From: Kerstersia similis
Lineage (GTDB): Bacteria > Pseudomonadota > Gammaproteobacteria > Burkholderiales > Burkholderiaceae_B
Direction of reading: 5' to 3'
NCBI RefSeq assembly: GCF_965139615.1
Contig: NZ_CBCSIQ010000001.1
Span: 248,001 to 312,000 of the forward strand
Length of the DNA stretch: 64,000 bases
Positions 55,673 to 64,000 of this stretch are shown piece by piece. Made by a program: the position numbers and the translations under genes. The stretch's first letter is position 1, and every line of letters begins with the position of its first letter. Under the pieces are notes generated by a model, which was not told where the DNA came from, did not search any database, and was given only the letters and a program-made list of their open reading frames with translations.

Positions 55673-57244
55673 TCAAGTGCCGGGGTTCAGATTGATGATC
55701 TGGCTGGCTTGCCAGATGGCAGGATTGCGGTGGGTCACGATAATGACCGTCGCGTCCTGAGCGAGGATCCGCCGGGCAATCCTGGCTTCCGTGGTGTCGT
55801 CCAGGGCAGCCGTGGCTTCGTCAAGAATCAGGATGGGGGCGCGTTTGAGCAAGGCGCGCGCCAGCGCCACGCGCTGACGTTCGCCGCCAGACAAGGCCGT
55901 GCCCTGATGGCCCAGGTGCTGGTGAATACCTGCAGGCGAGCGTTCCAATACTGCGTCCAGCGCGGCCGCGCGAGCGGCATCGGCAATTTCGTCATCGGTA
56001 GCCGATGGCCGGCCCAGGCGAACATTCTCTGCCAGCGTGCCAGTGAAAATGACAGGGTCTTGAGGCACATAGGCGATATGGGCCGCGAGTTCGTCGTGGC
56101 GCATGGCAGTGAGGGGAACGCCGCCCAGGGTAATGCGGCCGGCCTGCGGGTCGTCGAAGCGCATCAGCAAGCCCAGCAATGTGCTTTTGCCGCTGCCCGT
56201 CGGCCCAGAGACCAATACCCTGGCGCCGACAGGAATGGTGGCATGAACATTGTGCAGGGCAGGTGCGTAGCAAACGCCTTCCAGCACCATCTGCAGGCCA
56301 GCGGGCACCTGTGCCTGGCTGGCCGCAGGCTCGGGCAGTGCAGGTGCTTGAATGGCGCGGCGGAAGTCGCTCACGATGGCGCGCAGGTCGTTGAGCCCTA
56401 GCCCGGCCAGGGCCAGCGCATCCAGAGGCGCGGCCGCGCGTGCTGTCAGCAGGATGAGCGCCAGGGCGGCAGCCGGATCCGAGAAGCCTTGCCAGCCTAG
56501 CAAAAGCACGACAAGGGCCAGGGGCAAGACGCTGGCCAGGGCGGAAATAAAGGTAGCCGGTGCGGCAGCGCGATTGGTGCGGGCCAGCGCGTTTTCCTGA
56601 TCTTCCCAGCGTCGGGTCAAGCGTTCCAGCGCATGTGCAGGCCCTGCGGCGCTACGCAGCAATTCAAGGTGATCCGTCAGCTCCAGGGTGGCTTGCGTAG
56701 CGGCCATTTCGGCCGCGTGCCGCTGGGCGTCGGCACGGCTGAGCGCGCGTTGTGACAGGTATTGGGCAGCCAGGGAGAGCAGCAGGACGGCGCCTATCAG
56801 CATGGCCGTGCCTGCATCGGCAATGACGGCTATCCCTGCCAGCAGGAACAGTGGCGTCAGTGGCGCCAACAGGAAGGTTTGCAATTGGTGCGCCGGTACG
56901 CTCATCAAGGTCGGGATGCCGCGTCCTGCCAGTGTGGCAAGCAAGGTGCGGTGCTCCGGCGAGAACCAGGACAGGCGCGCACGGTTCAGCGTCTGGCCGA
57001 GGGCGTCATACAGGTCGCCGGCCAGGCGTGCGCCTGAGAAAAAGCCGGCGCGCGTGACCAGAATCGTCGCCAGCAGCGTGATGGCCGCGACACCCAGTAC
57101 CAGGCCGGGAGGCTGATGCTGGATGATGGCCAGTGCAAGCAGGGTATAGGCCGTGGCTTCCAGCAAGGCGACGGCGGACCAGCCCAGGCCAATGGTGATC
57201 AGCCGGCGGCGGGCATGTCTGATAGCGGTGAGGGGCGGGTTCAT
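55673..57244 (-). CDS. ABC transporter, fused permease-ATPase (heterodimer subunit 2)
   Basis: A 523-residue exporter-fold ABC half-transporter: an N-terminal six-helix membrane domain (residues about 15-285) and a C-terminal ATPase with Walker A GPTGSGKSTLLGLL, signature TALSGGERQRVALARALL, Walker B ILILDEATAALDD and H-loop IVTHR. It overlaps its partner by 4 nt (stop and start ATGA), so the two form a heterodimer. The arrangement is like YbtPQ and IrtAB, siderophore transporters of this fold; drug export is the alternative. Nearby siderophore-uptake genes make an iron role attractive. Confidence 0.85.
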   Translation of the reverse strand: MNPPLTAIRHARRRLITIGLGWSAVALLEATAYTLLALAIIQHQPPGLVLGVAAITLLATILVTRAGFFSGARLAGDLYDALGQTLNRARLSWFSPEHRTLLATLAGRGIPTLMSVPAHQLQTFLLAPLTPLFLLAGIAVIADAGTAMLIGAVLLLSLAAQYLSQRALSRADAQRHAAEMAATQATLELTDHLELLRSAAGPAHALERLTRRWEDQENALARTNRAAAPATFISALASVLPLALVVLLLGWQGFSDPAAALALILLTARAAAPLDALALAGLGLNDLRAIVSDFRRAIQAPALPEPAASQAQVPAGLQMVLEGVCYAPALHNVHATIPVGARVLVSGPTGSGKSTLLGLLMRFDDPQAGRITLGGVPLTAMRHDELAAHIAYVPQDPVIFTGTLAENVRLGRPSATDDEIADAARAAALDAVLERSPAGIHQHLGHQGTALSGGERQRVALARALLKRAPILILDEATAALDDTTEARIARRILAQDATVIIVTHRNPAIWQASQIINLNPGT

Positions 57245-58860
57245 GGGGCATCTCCAGCAGCGGCGTGAGGCGTCAGGGCCAGGCAGGCATCCGCCCGGGC
57301 CGCCAGTTCGGCATCATGGGTAACGAACAGGATGGTTTTGTGTTTCCGTCGCGCCAGCTGTTGCAGTGCGTCGAACAGGCGGTGTGCCGTCTGGGCATCC
57401 AGCGCACTGGTCGGCTCGTCGAGCAGAATGACCGGTGCCGTGCTCAGGAAAGCGCGTGCCAGGTTGACGCGCTGTTTTTCGCCGCCAGAAAGCAGGGTGG
57501 CATCGGCGTCCGGGGCGATCTCCAGCTGTGCCTGCTGCAAAGCCTGGCGATAGTCTGCATCGCTGGCAGTGGGAGCGCTCAAAGACAGCGTGGCGCGTAT
57601 TGGCGCTGCCAGCACATCGCCGCCCTGGGGAATCAGCAGCAACTGCCGGGGCCGTGTATCCAGGGCCAGCTCGGCCACGGCGCTTGCGCCCAGATGCACC
57701 TGGCCGCTGTGCGGACGTTCCTGCCCGGCCAGAACACGCAGCAAGGTGGATTTGCCTGTGCCGCTGGGGCCGGTGATGGCTGTCAGCGTGCCGGGAAAGA
57801 AGGTGTGAGTGAGTGCGGGCAAGAGCTGCCGTTCCCCGAAACGGATATCCAGCTTGTCCGCCTGGAGCGGCAGTCCCGCGGCGAGAGGATGGGGGGCATC
57901 TTGCTTGCCATCGGGCAGGGGAGCTTCTTGCAATAGCTGTACCAGGCGTTGTGCGGCGGCGCGGCCAGCAGCGGCATAATCCAGTCCGTGCCCGAGCTTG
58001 AGGGCCGGTGTCACGATAGCCAGGCTCAGCAGCAATGCTGCTGCCAGTTGGTCTGCGGGCAGTGCATGGCCAGCGGCATAGGCAATGGCGAAGGTGGCGA
58101 CTGCCTGCAAGAGGGCAACCGCTATGGCGGCAGCCGTGGCAACGGAACCGACGCGCTTGAGCATGCCGTCGATGAAGCGCCGTGTGGCGGTCTGATAAGC
58201 AGCCGCCGCGCCCGCCTGTACGCCATAAATCCGGCTGACCTGGATGCCGCGCGCGTAGTCGTCGGCGGCATTCATGATGTCGCTCATGACATCCGCTTGT
58301 TCTGCGCCATGCCTGGCAGCCATTTTCGGAATGATGACGAGATAGCACAGGGCCGCGATGGCACCGGGAATCAAGGCCAGCAGCGCGAGCGGCCCCGCTA
58401 CGCCCGCCAGGAGCAGAATGGTGGCCAGGGGGATGATGGCGAAAGTGGCGATTTCCCCAGGCAGATGCGCGACCATATGGTGCAGGGCGCCAATGTCATC
58501 CGAGACCAGCCGCCGCAAGCTGTCGCCGCCATAGCGGCTCAGGGTACTGGCGGGCAAGCGCATCAGATGGTTGGCTGCCTGCCGCCGTAACCGGGCTTCG
58601 AAACGTCCTTCGGCATCATGTGAAAGCCAGGACGAAATGGCTGCCAGCAAGGCGCCCAGCAACCACAGGGCGCAGGCGCCACTGGCCCATGCCAAGGCGG
58701 GGGTGCGTAACAGCGAGATCAGGCACCAGATTGCGCCCAGCATGGCCAGCCCCGAGGCGGCGGCTGTCATCATGCCGGCGGCCAGGCGCGGCAGGGCGGG
58801 CCGCAAGGCAGGCAGCAGGACGGAATCCTGCCGGCCGGTCCGGAACAGGGGCAGAAGCAT
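57241..58860 (-). CDS. ABC transporter, fused permease-ATPase (heterodimer subunit 1)
   Basis: A 539-residue half-transporter with six membrane segments and an ATPase domain: Walker A GPSGTGKSTLLRVLAG, signature ATLLSGGEKQRVNLARAF, Walker B VILLDEPTSALDAQ, H-loop FVTHD. The membrane domain has SRYGGDSLRRLVSDDIGALH, the coupling region usual for such exporters. It is the first gene of the pair and is divergent from the TetR gene, with a perfect operator-like repeat in between. Function as in the partner entry. Confidence 0.85.
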   Translation of the reverse strand: MLLPLFRTGRQDSVLLPALRPALPRLAAGMMTAAASGLAMLGAIWCLISLLRTPALAWASGACALWLLGALLAAISSWLSHDAEGRFEARLRRQAANHLMRLPASTLSRYGGDSLRRLVSDDIGALHHMVAHLPGEIATFAIIPLATILLLAGVAGPLALLALIPGAIAALCYLVIIPKMAARHGAEQADVMSDIMNAADDYARGIQVSRIYGVQAGAAAAYQTATRRFIDGMLKRVGSVATAAAIAVALLQAVATFAIAYAAGHALPADQLAAALLLSLAIVTPALKLGHGLDYAAAGRAAAQRLVQLLQEAPLPDGKQDAPHPLAAGLPLQADKLDIRFGERQLLPALTHTFFPGTLTAITGPSGTGKSTLLRVLAGQERPHSGQVHLGASAVAELALDTRPRQLLLIPQGGDVLAAPIRATLSLSAPTASDADYRQALQQAQLEIAPDADATLLSGGEKQRVNLARAFLSTAPVILLDEPTSALDAQTAHRLFDALQQLARRKHKTILFVTHDAELAARADACLALTPHAAAGDAP

Positions 58861-58972
58861 GGGGTTCTCCGTTGATCAGCCCGAAGGCCGAAGGTATCCC
58901 GGTTGGCGGGCAGCAGGGCAAGGCGAGAGGCCACGGCGTCATGCCGGGCATTCGGATTGCTATCTTCAGAAT

Positions 58973-58999
58973 AATTAGTTGCATGATGATAAACTAATT
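58973..58999. promoter_or_regulatory. Perfect inverted repeat, predicted TetR operator
   Basis: AATTAGTT (58973-58980) and AACTAATT (58992-58999) are perfect reverse complements with an 11-nt spacer. The site lies between the divergent ABC gene (start 58860) and the tetR gene (start 59040), typical for a TetR operator controlling both. Confidence 0.75.
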
Positions 59000-59039
59000 C
59001 CGGTTGCCAGAACAATGCAGCAGGAAAAGGACGAAATAC

Positions 59040-59639
59040 ATGGAAACCGTTAGCGCAAAGCCGCAGCGTGGCCGGCCGCGTTCCATCACGCGCGAGCGCA
59101 TTGCGGCAGTGGGCATGGAGATGGGGCTGACAAAACTGACGTTTGTGGGGGTGGCCGCCCGGCTGGGCGTGAGCCATATGGCGCTCTACAAGCACGTTGA
59201 AAATCTGGAGGCGCTCAAGCGTTTGGTGGCCGAAGAAATTTTCTGTGGCTGGCAGATGCCTGAGAGTGCAGGCCCGCCGCAAGAGTCACTGGAAAGCTAC
59301 CTGCGCAATTTCAGCATCTCTTTGCGTGAGCTGGTGCGCAGGCATCAAGGCCTGGCGCCTTATCTGATACGGCGCCGGGCCACCACGCCCGGCATGATGG
59401 AACGCATCTATGCCCATCAGGATTGGGTGGCCTGTCGTTACGGGCTGACGCAGGCGCGTTCGCGTTGGCTGATGGCGACCGTCGCTTTCCACTGCATTGC
59501 CCTGGCCGATGCAGTCTATGCCGCTGTGATGGATGAGGGGGCGGTATTGCCGGACGAGGATGAGGAGATCCTCGCGATTGAAGCCGAGTTTGATCGAGGC
59601 ATGCAGGCCTTGATTCATGGAGCTTTGCACATGGCTTAG
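59040..59639 (+). CDS. TetR-family transcriptional regulator
   Basis: A 199-residue regulator. The N-terminal helix-turn-helix is ITRERIAAVGMEMGLTKLTF, VGVAARLGVSHMALYKHVEN, and the C-terminal domain is helical with no close functional signature. It is divergent from the ABC transporter pair and shares with it the perfect inverted repeat at 58973-58999, so it probably represses that pair and itself. The start at 59040 has an AAAAGGA element upstream. Right after the stop codon is a run of nine G. Confidence 0.9.
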   Translation: METVSAKPQRGRPRSITRERIAAVGMEMGLTKLTFVGVAARLGVSHMALYKHVENLEALKRLVAEEIFCGWQMPESAGPPQESLESYLRNFSISLRELVRRHQGLAPYLIRRRATTPGMMERIYAHQDWVACRYGLTQARSRWLMATVAFHCIALADAVYAAVMDEGAVLPDEDEEILAIEAEFDRGMQALIHGALHMA

Positions 59640-59890
59640 GGGGGGGGCGTTGCGGCTGTCATGCGGGCAGCCAGGGTTCGGCGTCGCTCCAGCCGTCAGC
59701 AGCGGGCTGGGGTGTTCGGCGCGAGGCAGCCGGTCGAGGGTACCCCTGCAAACAGATGTTAGTAAATGCATAAAAATTCGTTTGAACATGCCCATGGGTT
59801 ATTTAGACTGACCTGTCTGCCGTGCGTTTTCTGGCGCGGCCGGTAGCGGATACCGGTGGGTTGCGGCAGTGCATGAACGAAGGGTTGAGA

Positions 59891-61546
59891 ATGGACAAAC
59901 GAGAATTTCTTCTGTCGGGCGTGAAGGCCGGCCTTGTGTTGAGTCTGCCGGGCAGTCTGGCCGCATACGCCAGTCCGGTTCCGCGTGGCGAGCCCGTGGT
60001 GGAAACGGCGGCGGGGCGTGTGCGTGGGGTGCAGAACAATCAAGGCTACGCGTTTCGCGGGATTCCTTATGGCGAAACGACGGCAGGGGCCAATCGTTTC
60101 CAGCCGCCGGTGAAAAAACAACCCTGGGCCGGCGTACGCGACGCCACCCGGCACGGTGCCAGCGCACCGCAGCTCAAGGGGGCGTCCGTCGCCGAGTTTG
60201 CCTGGTACTGGTCAGATGTCGCCGCCGATGAGGACTGCCTGTCGCTGGCCGTCTATACCCCGGCCATCAATGACGGCAAGAAACGGCCGGTGCTGTTCTG
60301 GCTGCATGGTGGCGCGTTCTCCGCCGGGGCGGGGACGTCTGATGGCTTCGACGGCAGCTTCCTGGCGCAAAGTCAGGATGTCGTCGTGGTGTCCGTGAAT
60401 CATCGTCTCAATGTATTCGGTTCGATCTATCCGGGTGACGGCGCCGCGGGCTTCGCGCCTGAATCCGCCAACCTGGGGGTGCTCGATCAGGTCGAAGCGC
60501 TGCGCTGGGTGCGGGAAAACATTGCCGGTTTTGGTGGTGATCCTGACAATGTCACGATTTTCGGCCAGTCTGGCGGCGCTGCCAAAGTGACGGCCTTGCT
60601 GGGCCTGCCGGCAGCCAAGGGTCTGTTTCATAAGGCGATCGTGCAGAGCGGGTCGGGCTTGTGGCGTCTGGGCAGCCAGGAAAAGGCAGCGCGCGCCACA
60701 TATGCGCTGCTGCAGGAACTGGAGCTGGATGCCAGCCAGGCGGCGCGCATGCAACAACTGCCGACGGCGCAGATCCTGGCGGCCTATGGCAAAGTGCTGG
60801 CCAAGACCGGTGGCGTCAGCGAGTTTCGTCCGACGCTGGACGGCATCGTTTTCAGCGAGGAGCCCTATGACCCGCGGGCGTTGTCGCTGGCGGCGGATGT
60901 GCCGGTGCTGGTGGGATACGCCCAGGACGAAGCGACATTCTTCCTGGCGGGCAACCCGGCCAATTTCAGTATCAGCCAGGCGCAGCTCGAAGGCCGGGTG
61001 CAGAAGTTCCTGCAGCTGACCGATGCACAGACCCGGGAAATCCTGCAAAGCTATGCCGAGCGCTATCCGGGCAGTACGCCGGCCCGTCAGTTGGTTGCCA
61101 TTGCCGGTGATTACAACTACAAGCTGCCGACCTTGGCATTTGCCGACCGGCAAGCCGATTTGAATGGGGCTGCGGTGTATGCCTACGAGTTCGATTGGAA
61201 ATCTCCGGCGCGCGAAGGCGTGCTGGGGGCGGCGCATACCTCGGAAGTCCCCTTTGTTTTTGGCACGCTGGATGCGGCGCGGGCACTGGTGCAAGCCAGC
61301 CCGGATCAAATACAGGTGCGGGATCGCCTGGGGGCGATCTGGGGCCAGTTTGCGCGGACCGGCAATCCCAATTCCGGGGAGTCGGGCGTTGCGGGCTGGG
61401 AACGCTATGAACGCGGCCAACGCCAGACGGCGCGTATCGGCGGCAGCTGGACGGTGGTTGGCAACCCCGAGGCCCACGCACGTGAGGCACTGGCAGAGAT
61501 CCCGCTGTATGAGTACAGCTTTCCCGTGTCCTTCGTGAAGGACTGA
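59891..61546 (+). CDS. Carboxylesterase type B, secreted
   Basis: A 551-residue alpha/beta-hydrolase of the carboxylesterase/cholinesterase family. The N-terminus MDKREFLLSGVKAGLVLSLP resembles a Tat signal with KR in place of RR. The oxyanion loop is LFWLHGGAFSAGAGT; the nucleophile Ser is in TIFGQSGGAAKV; the acid Glu lies in GYAQDEATFFLAG and the catalytic His in GAAHTSEVPFVFG. It hydrolyses esters; the substrate is unknown. It stands alone, with a hairpin at its end and the ferric-siderophore importer convergent to it. Confidence 0.9.
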   Translation: MDKREFLLSGVKAGLVLSLPGSLAAYASPVPRGEPVVETAAGRVRGVQNNQGYAFRGIPYGETTAGANRFQPPVKKQPWAGVRDATRHGASAPQLKGASVAEFAWYWSDVAADEDCLSLAVYTPAINDGKKRPVLFWLHGGAFSAGAGTSDGFDGSFLAQSQDVVVVSVNHRLNVFGSIYPGDGAAGFAPESANLGVLDQVEALRWVRENIAGFGGDPDNVTIFGQSGGAAKVTALLGLPAAKGLFHKAIVQSGSGLWRLGSQEKAARATYALLQELELDASQAARMQQLPTAQILAAYGKVLAKTGGVSEFRPTLDGIVFSEEPYDPRALSLAADVPVLVGYAQDEATFFLAGNPANFSISQAQLEGRVQKFLQLTDAQTREILQSYAERYPGSTPARQLVAIAGDYNYKLPTLAFADRQADLNGAAVYAYEFDWKSPAREGVLGAAHTSEVPFVFGTLDAARALVQASPDQIQVRDRLGAIWGQFARTGNPNSGESGVAGWERYERGQRQTARIGGSWTVVGNPEAHAREALAEIPLYEYSFPVSFVKD

Positions 61547-61557
61547 GCGTGGGGCAA

Positions 61558-61582
61558 AGGCCTGGCCTGGCGGGCCAGGCCT
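61558..61582. terminator. Perfect 10-bp hairpin between convergent esterase and importer genes
   Basis: AGGCCTGGCC (61558-61567) pairs with GGCCAGGCCT (61573-61582) with a 5-nt loop. It begins 12 nt after the esterase stop and has no T-tract. It may act in both directions. The rest of the gap to 61667 has no clear signal. Confidence 0.5.
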
Positions 61583-61667
61583 GCCGCGATAGACGGGCGC
61601 CATCGCCCATTGCCGCACACGGGCGTGCGCGTTGCGCCAGGCTGCCGCTGCGTTTGGGCTGGCCGGC

Positions 61668-62447
61668 TTAACCGGCCTGTTCTGCCTGCCCGGTGTAATA
61701 CACGCAGATGCGCTGCCCGCCGATGTCATGCACGGCAATGGGCGTTTCGTACAACTCGCTCAGCAAGTCGCTGCGTACCAGTTCTGCCGGTGAGCCATGG
61801 TGGGCCAGGCGTCCCTGGCGCATGGCAATGATGGCGTCGGCATAGCAGGAAGCGAAATTGATGTCATGCAGAACCAGTACGACGGTTTTGCCCAAGGTAT
61901 CCGCCGCATGGCGCAGGGTACGCATCATGGCCACGGCGTGCTGCATATCCAGGCCGTTGAGGGGTTCATCGAGCAGGACGTAGTCCGTATCCTGGCATAA
62001 CACCATGGCAACGAAGGCACGCTGGCGCTGTCCGCCGGACAGCTCATCGAGGAAACGATGCGACAGCTGCTCCATATCCATGTAGCGCAGCGCCATGCTG
62101 ATCTGCCGGGCATCCTCTTCGGGCGTGCTTAGCCCCTTATGGGGGAAGCGACCGAAAGCGACCAGGTCGCGGACGGTCAGGCGCACAGGCAGATGATTAT
62201 CCTGGCGCAGGATGGCCAGGCGCCGCGCCAGCTCCTTGCTGCTGGTTCGGGTGACATCCAGGCCGTCGATCAGGACCGAGCCGCTATCCATGGGCAAGAG
62301 CCGGCTGATCATGGAGAGCAGGGTGGATTTGCCCGCGCCATTGGGGCCGATGATGGCCGTGACGCCTCCCGAGGGAATGCCCAGGGAAACGCCATCGACG
62401 ACCAGCGTATTGCCGTAGCGTTTGCTGACTTGGGAAACTTCTATCAT
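61668..62447 (-). CDS. Iron-siderophore ABC importer ATPase (FecE/FepC family)
   Basis: A 259-residue ATPase: Walker A GPNGAGKSTLLSMISRLL, Q-loop ILRQDNHLPVRLTVRDLVAFGRFPH, signature DELSGGQRQRAFVAMVL and Walker B YVLLDEPLNGLD, with switch His in LVLHDINFASCYAD. The length and the motif FGRFPH fit siderophore importers. The start at 62447 overlaps the stop of the permease gene by four bases. It powers the two permeases just upstream on the same strand. Confidence 0.93.
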   Translation of the reverse strand: MIEVSQVSKRYGNTLVVDGVSLGIPSGGVTAIIGPNGAGKSTLLSMISRLLPMDSGSVLIDGLDVTRTSSKELARRLAILRQDNHLPVRLTVRDLVAFGRFPHKGLSTPEEDARQISMALRYMDMEQLSHRFLDELSGGQRQRAFVAMVLCQDTDYVLLDEPLNGLDMQHAVAMMRTLRHAADTLGKTVVLVLHDINFASCYADAIIAMRQGRLAHHGSPAELVRSDLLSELYETPIAVHDIGGQRICVYYTGQAEQAG

Positions 62448-63457
62448 TTCATCGCCTTGCGGGTAACCATGAGCAGGAACAGCAGCCCGCCCGTGAATTC
62501 GATCACGACGCTGATCGCCGTTTCCAGATGCAGGACATGTTCCAGCAAGGTCTGGCCGCCCACCAGGAGGATGATGGCGATCAGAATGGCGGCAGGCAGC
62601 GTCAGGCGGTGCCGGTCGCAATCCATCACGTGATAGGCGAGATTGCTGACCAGCAGGCCGAGGAAGGTGATGGGCCCGACCAGGGCGGTCGAAACCGCAA
62701 CCAGGACGGCAATCACGACCAGCGTTTGCATGACGGTGCGCTGATACGGAACGCCCAGGTTGACGGCAATGTCGCGCCCCAGCGCCAGCACGTCATAGCG
62801 CGGCAGCAGGCGCAGCGCCCATAGGGCCGCGCAGACCAGCAGCACGGCGCTCATGCCCAGGAGCTTGGGTTCAATCGAGTTGAACGAGGCGAACAACTTG
62901 TCCTGCACGATCACGAACTCATTGGGGTCGATCAGGCGCATCAGAAGATTGGCCAGGCTGCGAAACAGCAGCCCGAAGGTAATGCCGACCAGTATCAGGC
63001 GGTGCAGGCTTTGCGTGCTGTCGGTAAACAGCCAGCGAAACAGCAGGCAGGCCAGGCCGGTCATGATGGCCACCTGGGCCAGAAACTGCCAGCCATCGGC
63101 CTGTGAAATCGAATCCAGTGTTGCCCCCAGCCCGAATGCAGTCGCCGCCTGGATCAAGGTATAGAGCGCGTCGAAGCCGATCAGCGCCGGGGTGAGAATC
63201 CGGTTGTGGGTGATGGTCTGGAAGAGGACAGTCGAGATGGCAATGGCGCAGGCGACCAGCAGCATGGTCGCCAGCTTGATGCCACGAAAGGCGAGAATGA
63301 AACCCCAATCGCCGGATGTGCCGGTGGTCATGAAGGCGGCAATGGCGAGCAGTGCGAGCAGAGCCAGCGGCAGCAGGCGCCAGGCGCGCCTGGCTGATAG
63401 GTCGGCGGTGGCAGGCCGGGGAGCGGCTGCCCTAGGGAAAGCGTCCGTATCCGGCAT
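62444..63457 (-). CDS. Iron-siderophore ABC importer permease (FecCD family)
   Basis: A 337-residue membrane protein with about nine hydrophobic segments. Conserved FecCD features are STVLFQTITHNRILTPALIGFDALY and TALVGPITFLGLLVSNLAYHVM. It most resembles the VctG/FatC group. Its start shares a base with the stop of the adjoining permease (TGATG), so the importer genes are tightly coupled. It forms the channel with that permease. Confidence 0.92.
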   Translation of the reverse strand: MPDTDAFPRAAAPRPATADLSARRAWRLLPLALLALLAIAAFMTTGTSGDWGFILAFRGIKLATMLLVACAIAISTVLFQTITHNRILTPALIGFDALYTLIQAATAFGLGATLDSISQADGWQFLAQVAIMTGLACLLFRWLFTDSTQSLHRLILVGITFGLLFRSLANLLMRLIDPNEFVIVQDKLFASFNSIEPKLLGMSAVLLVCAALWALRLLPRYDVLALGRDIAVNLGVPYQRTVMQTLVVIAVLVAVSTALVGPITFLGLLVSNLAYHVMDCDRHRLTLPAAILIAIILLVGGQTLLEHVLHLETAISVVIEFTGGLLFLLMVTRKAMK

Positions 63458-64000
63458 CAGGCAGCTCCGTTTCTGTTGCGCAGAATCAGATAGAGAAACA
63501 GGAGGCAGCCCAGGATGCCCATGGTGACACCGATGGGAATCTCATATGGCGGATTGATCAGGCGGCCGGCGATATCGCACAGCAGCGCCAGGCCGCCGCC
63601 CATCAAGGCGATCCAGGGCAGCGAACGGTGCATGTTGTCGCCCATGATCAGGCTGATGACGTTGGGCACGACCAGGCCGAGAAAGGGAATATTGCCGGCG
63701 GTAATGACAACGACAGTGGAAACGGCCGCGACAATGATCAGCCCGGCAAGCGTCAGGGTGCGGTGATTCAAGCCCAAATTGGTACTGAAACGCTGGCCCA
63801 TGCCCATGACCGTGAAACGGTCCGCGGCCAGGTAGGCCGTACAGGCCAGGGCAAAACCGATCCAGAGCAGTTCGTAGCGTCCTCGCAGCACGCCGGAAAA
63901 ATCACCGGTGGTCCAGGCATGCAAGGATTGCAGCATGTCGTAGCGATAGGCAAAGAAATTCGTGACGGCGCTGACGATACCGCCCAGCACCAGTCCGACC
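63457..64000 (-). CDS. Iron-siderophore ABC importer permease (FecCD family), 5' partial
   Basis: The frame is open to the right window edge; the visible 181 or so residues are the C-terminal half of a FecCD permease. AGNIPFLGLVVPNVISLIMG DNMHR is the conserved coupling loop and INPPYEIPIGVTMGILGCLLF is the typical C-terminal helix. The VctD/FatD type is likely. A periplasmic binding protein and perhaps a receptor gene should lie upstream, outside the window. Confidence 0.92.
   Translation of the reverse strand, partial: VGLVLGGIVSAVTNFFAYRYDMLQSLHAWTTGDFSGVLRGRYELLWIGFALACTAYLAADRFTVMGMGQRFSTNLGLNHRTLTLAGLIIVAAVSTVVVITAGNIPFLGLVVPNVISLIMGDNMHRSLPWIALMGGGLALLCDIAGRLINPPYEIPIGVTMGILGCLLFLYLILRNRNGAA

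Noticed and set aside
59639..59647. Run of nine G after the tetR stop codon, considered as a phase-variable tract
   Set aside because: It starts with the last base of the stop codon and lies in no gene or promoter that I can recognise, so slippage would have no evident effect.

Overview
The window is a high-GC, gene-dense chromosomal segment of a betaproteobacterium. The joined acnB / mdh / GntR regulator / sdhCDAB-sdhE-gltA block, the trxA-rho pair, the parE-parC overlap, and the abundance of solute-binding-protein transporters (Liv-type ABC, TAXI-TRAP) suggest Burkholderiales, most likely Alcaligenaceae (Bordetella/Achromobacter relatives). This is inference from gene content; no rRNA or tRNA is present to confirm it. 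About 90% of the sequence is coding. I see no CRISPR array, insertion sequence, prophage or integrase.

Layout. 1-2.5 kb: the end of an EmrAB-type drug efflux pair. 2.5-3.3 kb: a lumazine synthase gene (ribH) preceded by an FMN riboswitch. 3.4-17.2 kb: housekeeping genes (a glutathione transferase with glnE, yhdP, trxA-rho, parE-parC). 17.3-25.5 kb: a LysR regulator divergent from an operon that nests valine/3-hydroxyisobutyrate catabolism genes (mmsA, mmsB) inside a branched-chain-type ABC transporter. 25.5-29.3 kb: a TAXI-TRAP transporter. 29.9-35.8 kb: a ferredoxin-fused flavin reductase, a D-amino acid dehydrogenase, an orphan binding protein, a membrane hydrolase, and the remains of a deleted amidohydrolase gene. 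35.9-47.0 kb: a TCA-cycle cluster (acnB, a SDR gene, mdh, a GntR/HutC regulator, sdhCDAB, sdhE, gltA). 47.1-55.7 kb: accessory genes (AraC regulator with a cupin protein, MarR with a UvrA-like ATPase, a MaoC-like protein, DsbG, an MFS exporter with a divergent LysR). 55.7-64 kb: a heterodimeric ABC transporter pair divergent from a TetR regulator, a carboxylesterase, and a ferric-siderophore-type ABC importer that runs off the window end.

The most interesting regulatory signal is a 14-nt perfect palindrome, GTCTTATATAAGAC (its first base is A in the second copy), with an additional half-site on the same side at both places it occurs: just upstream of the acnB promoter and upstream of the GntR gene of the TCA cluster. 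This predicts an autoregulated GntR regulon controlling aconitase. Other points are a Tyr-to-Phe change at the catalytic position of the SDR, a Lys-to-Arg change in the LivF Walker A motif, a MarR-controlled UvrA-like ATPase, a perfect TetR operator beside the ABC pair, and a set of strong hairpins without U-tracts at gene ends.
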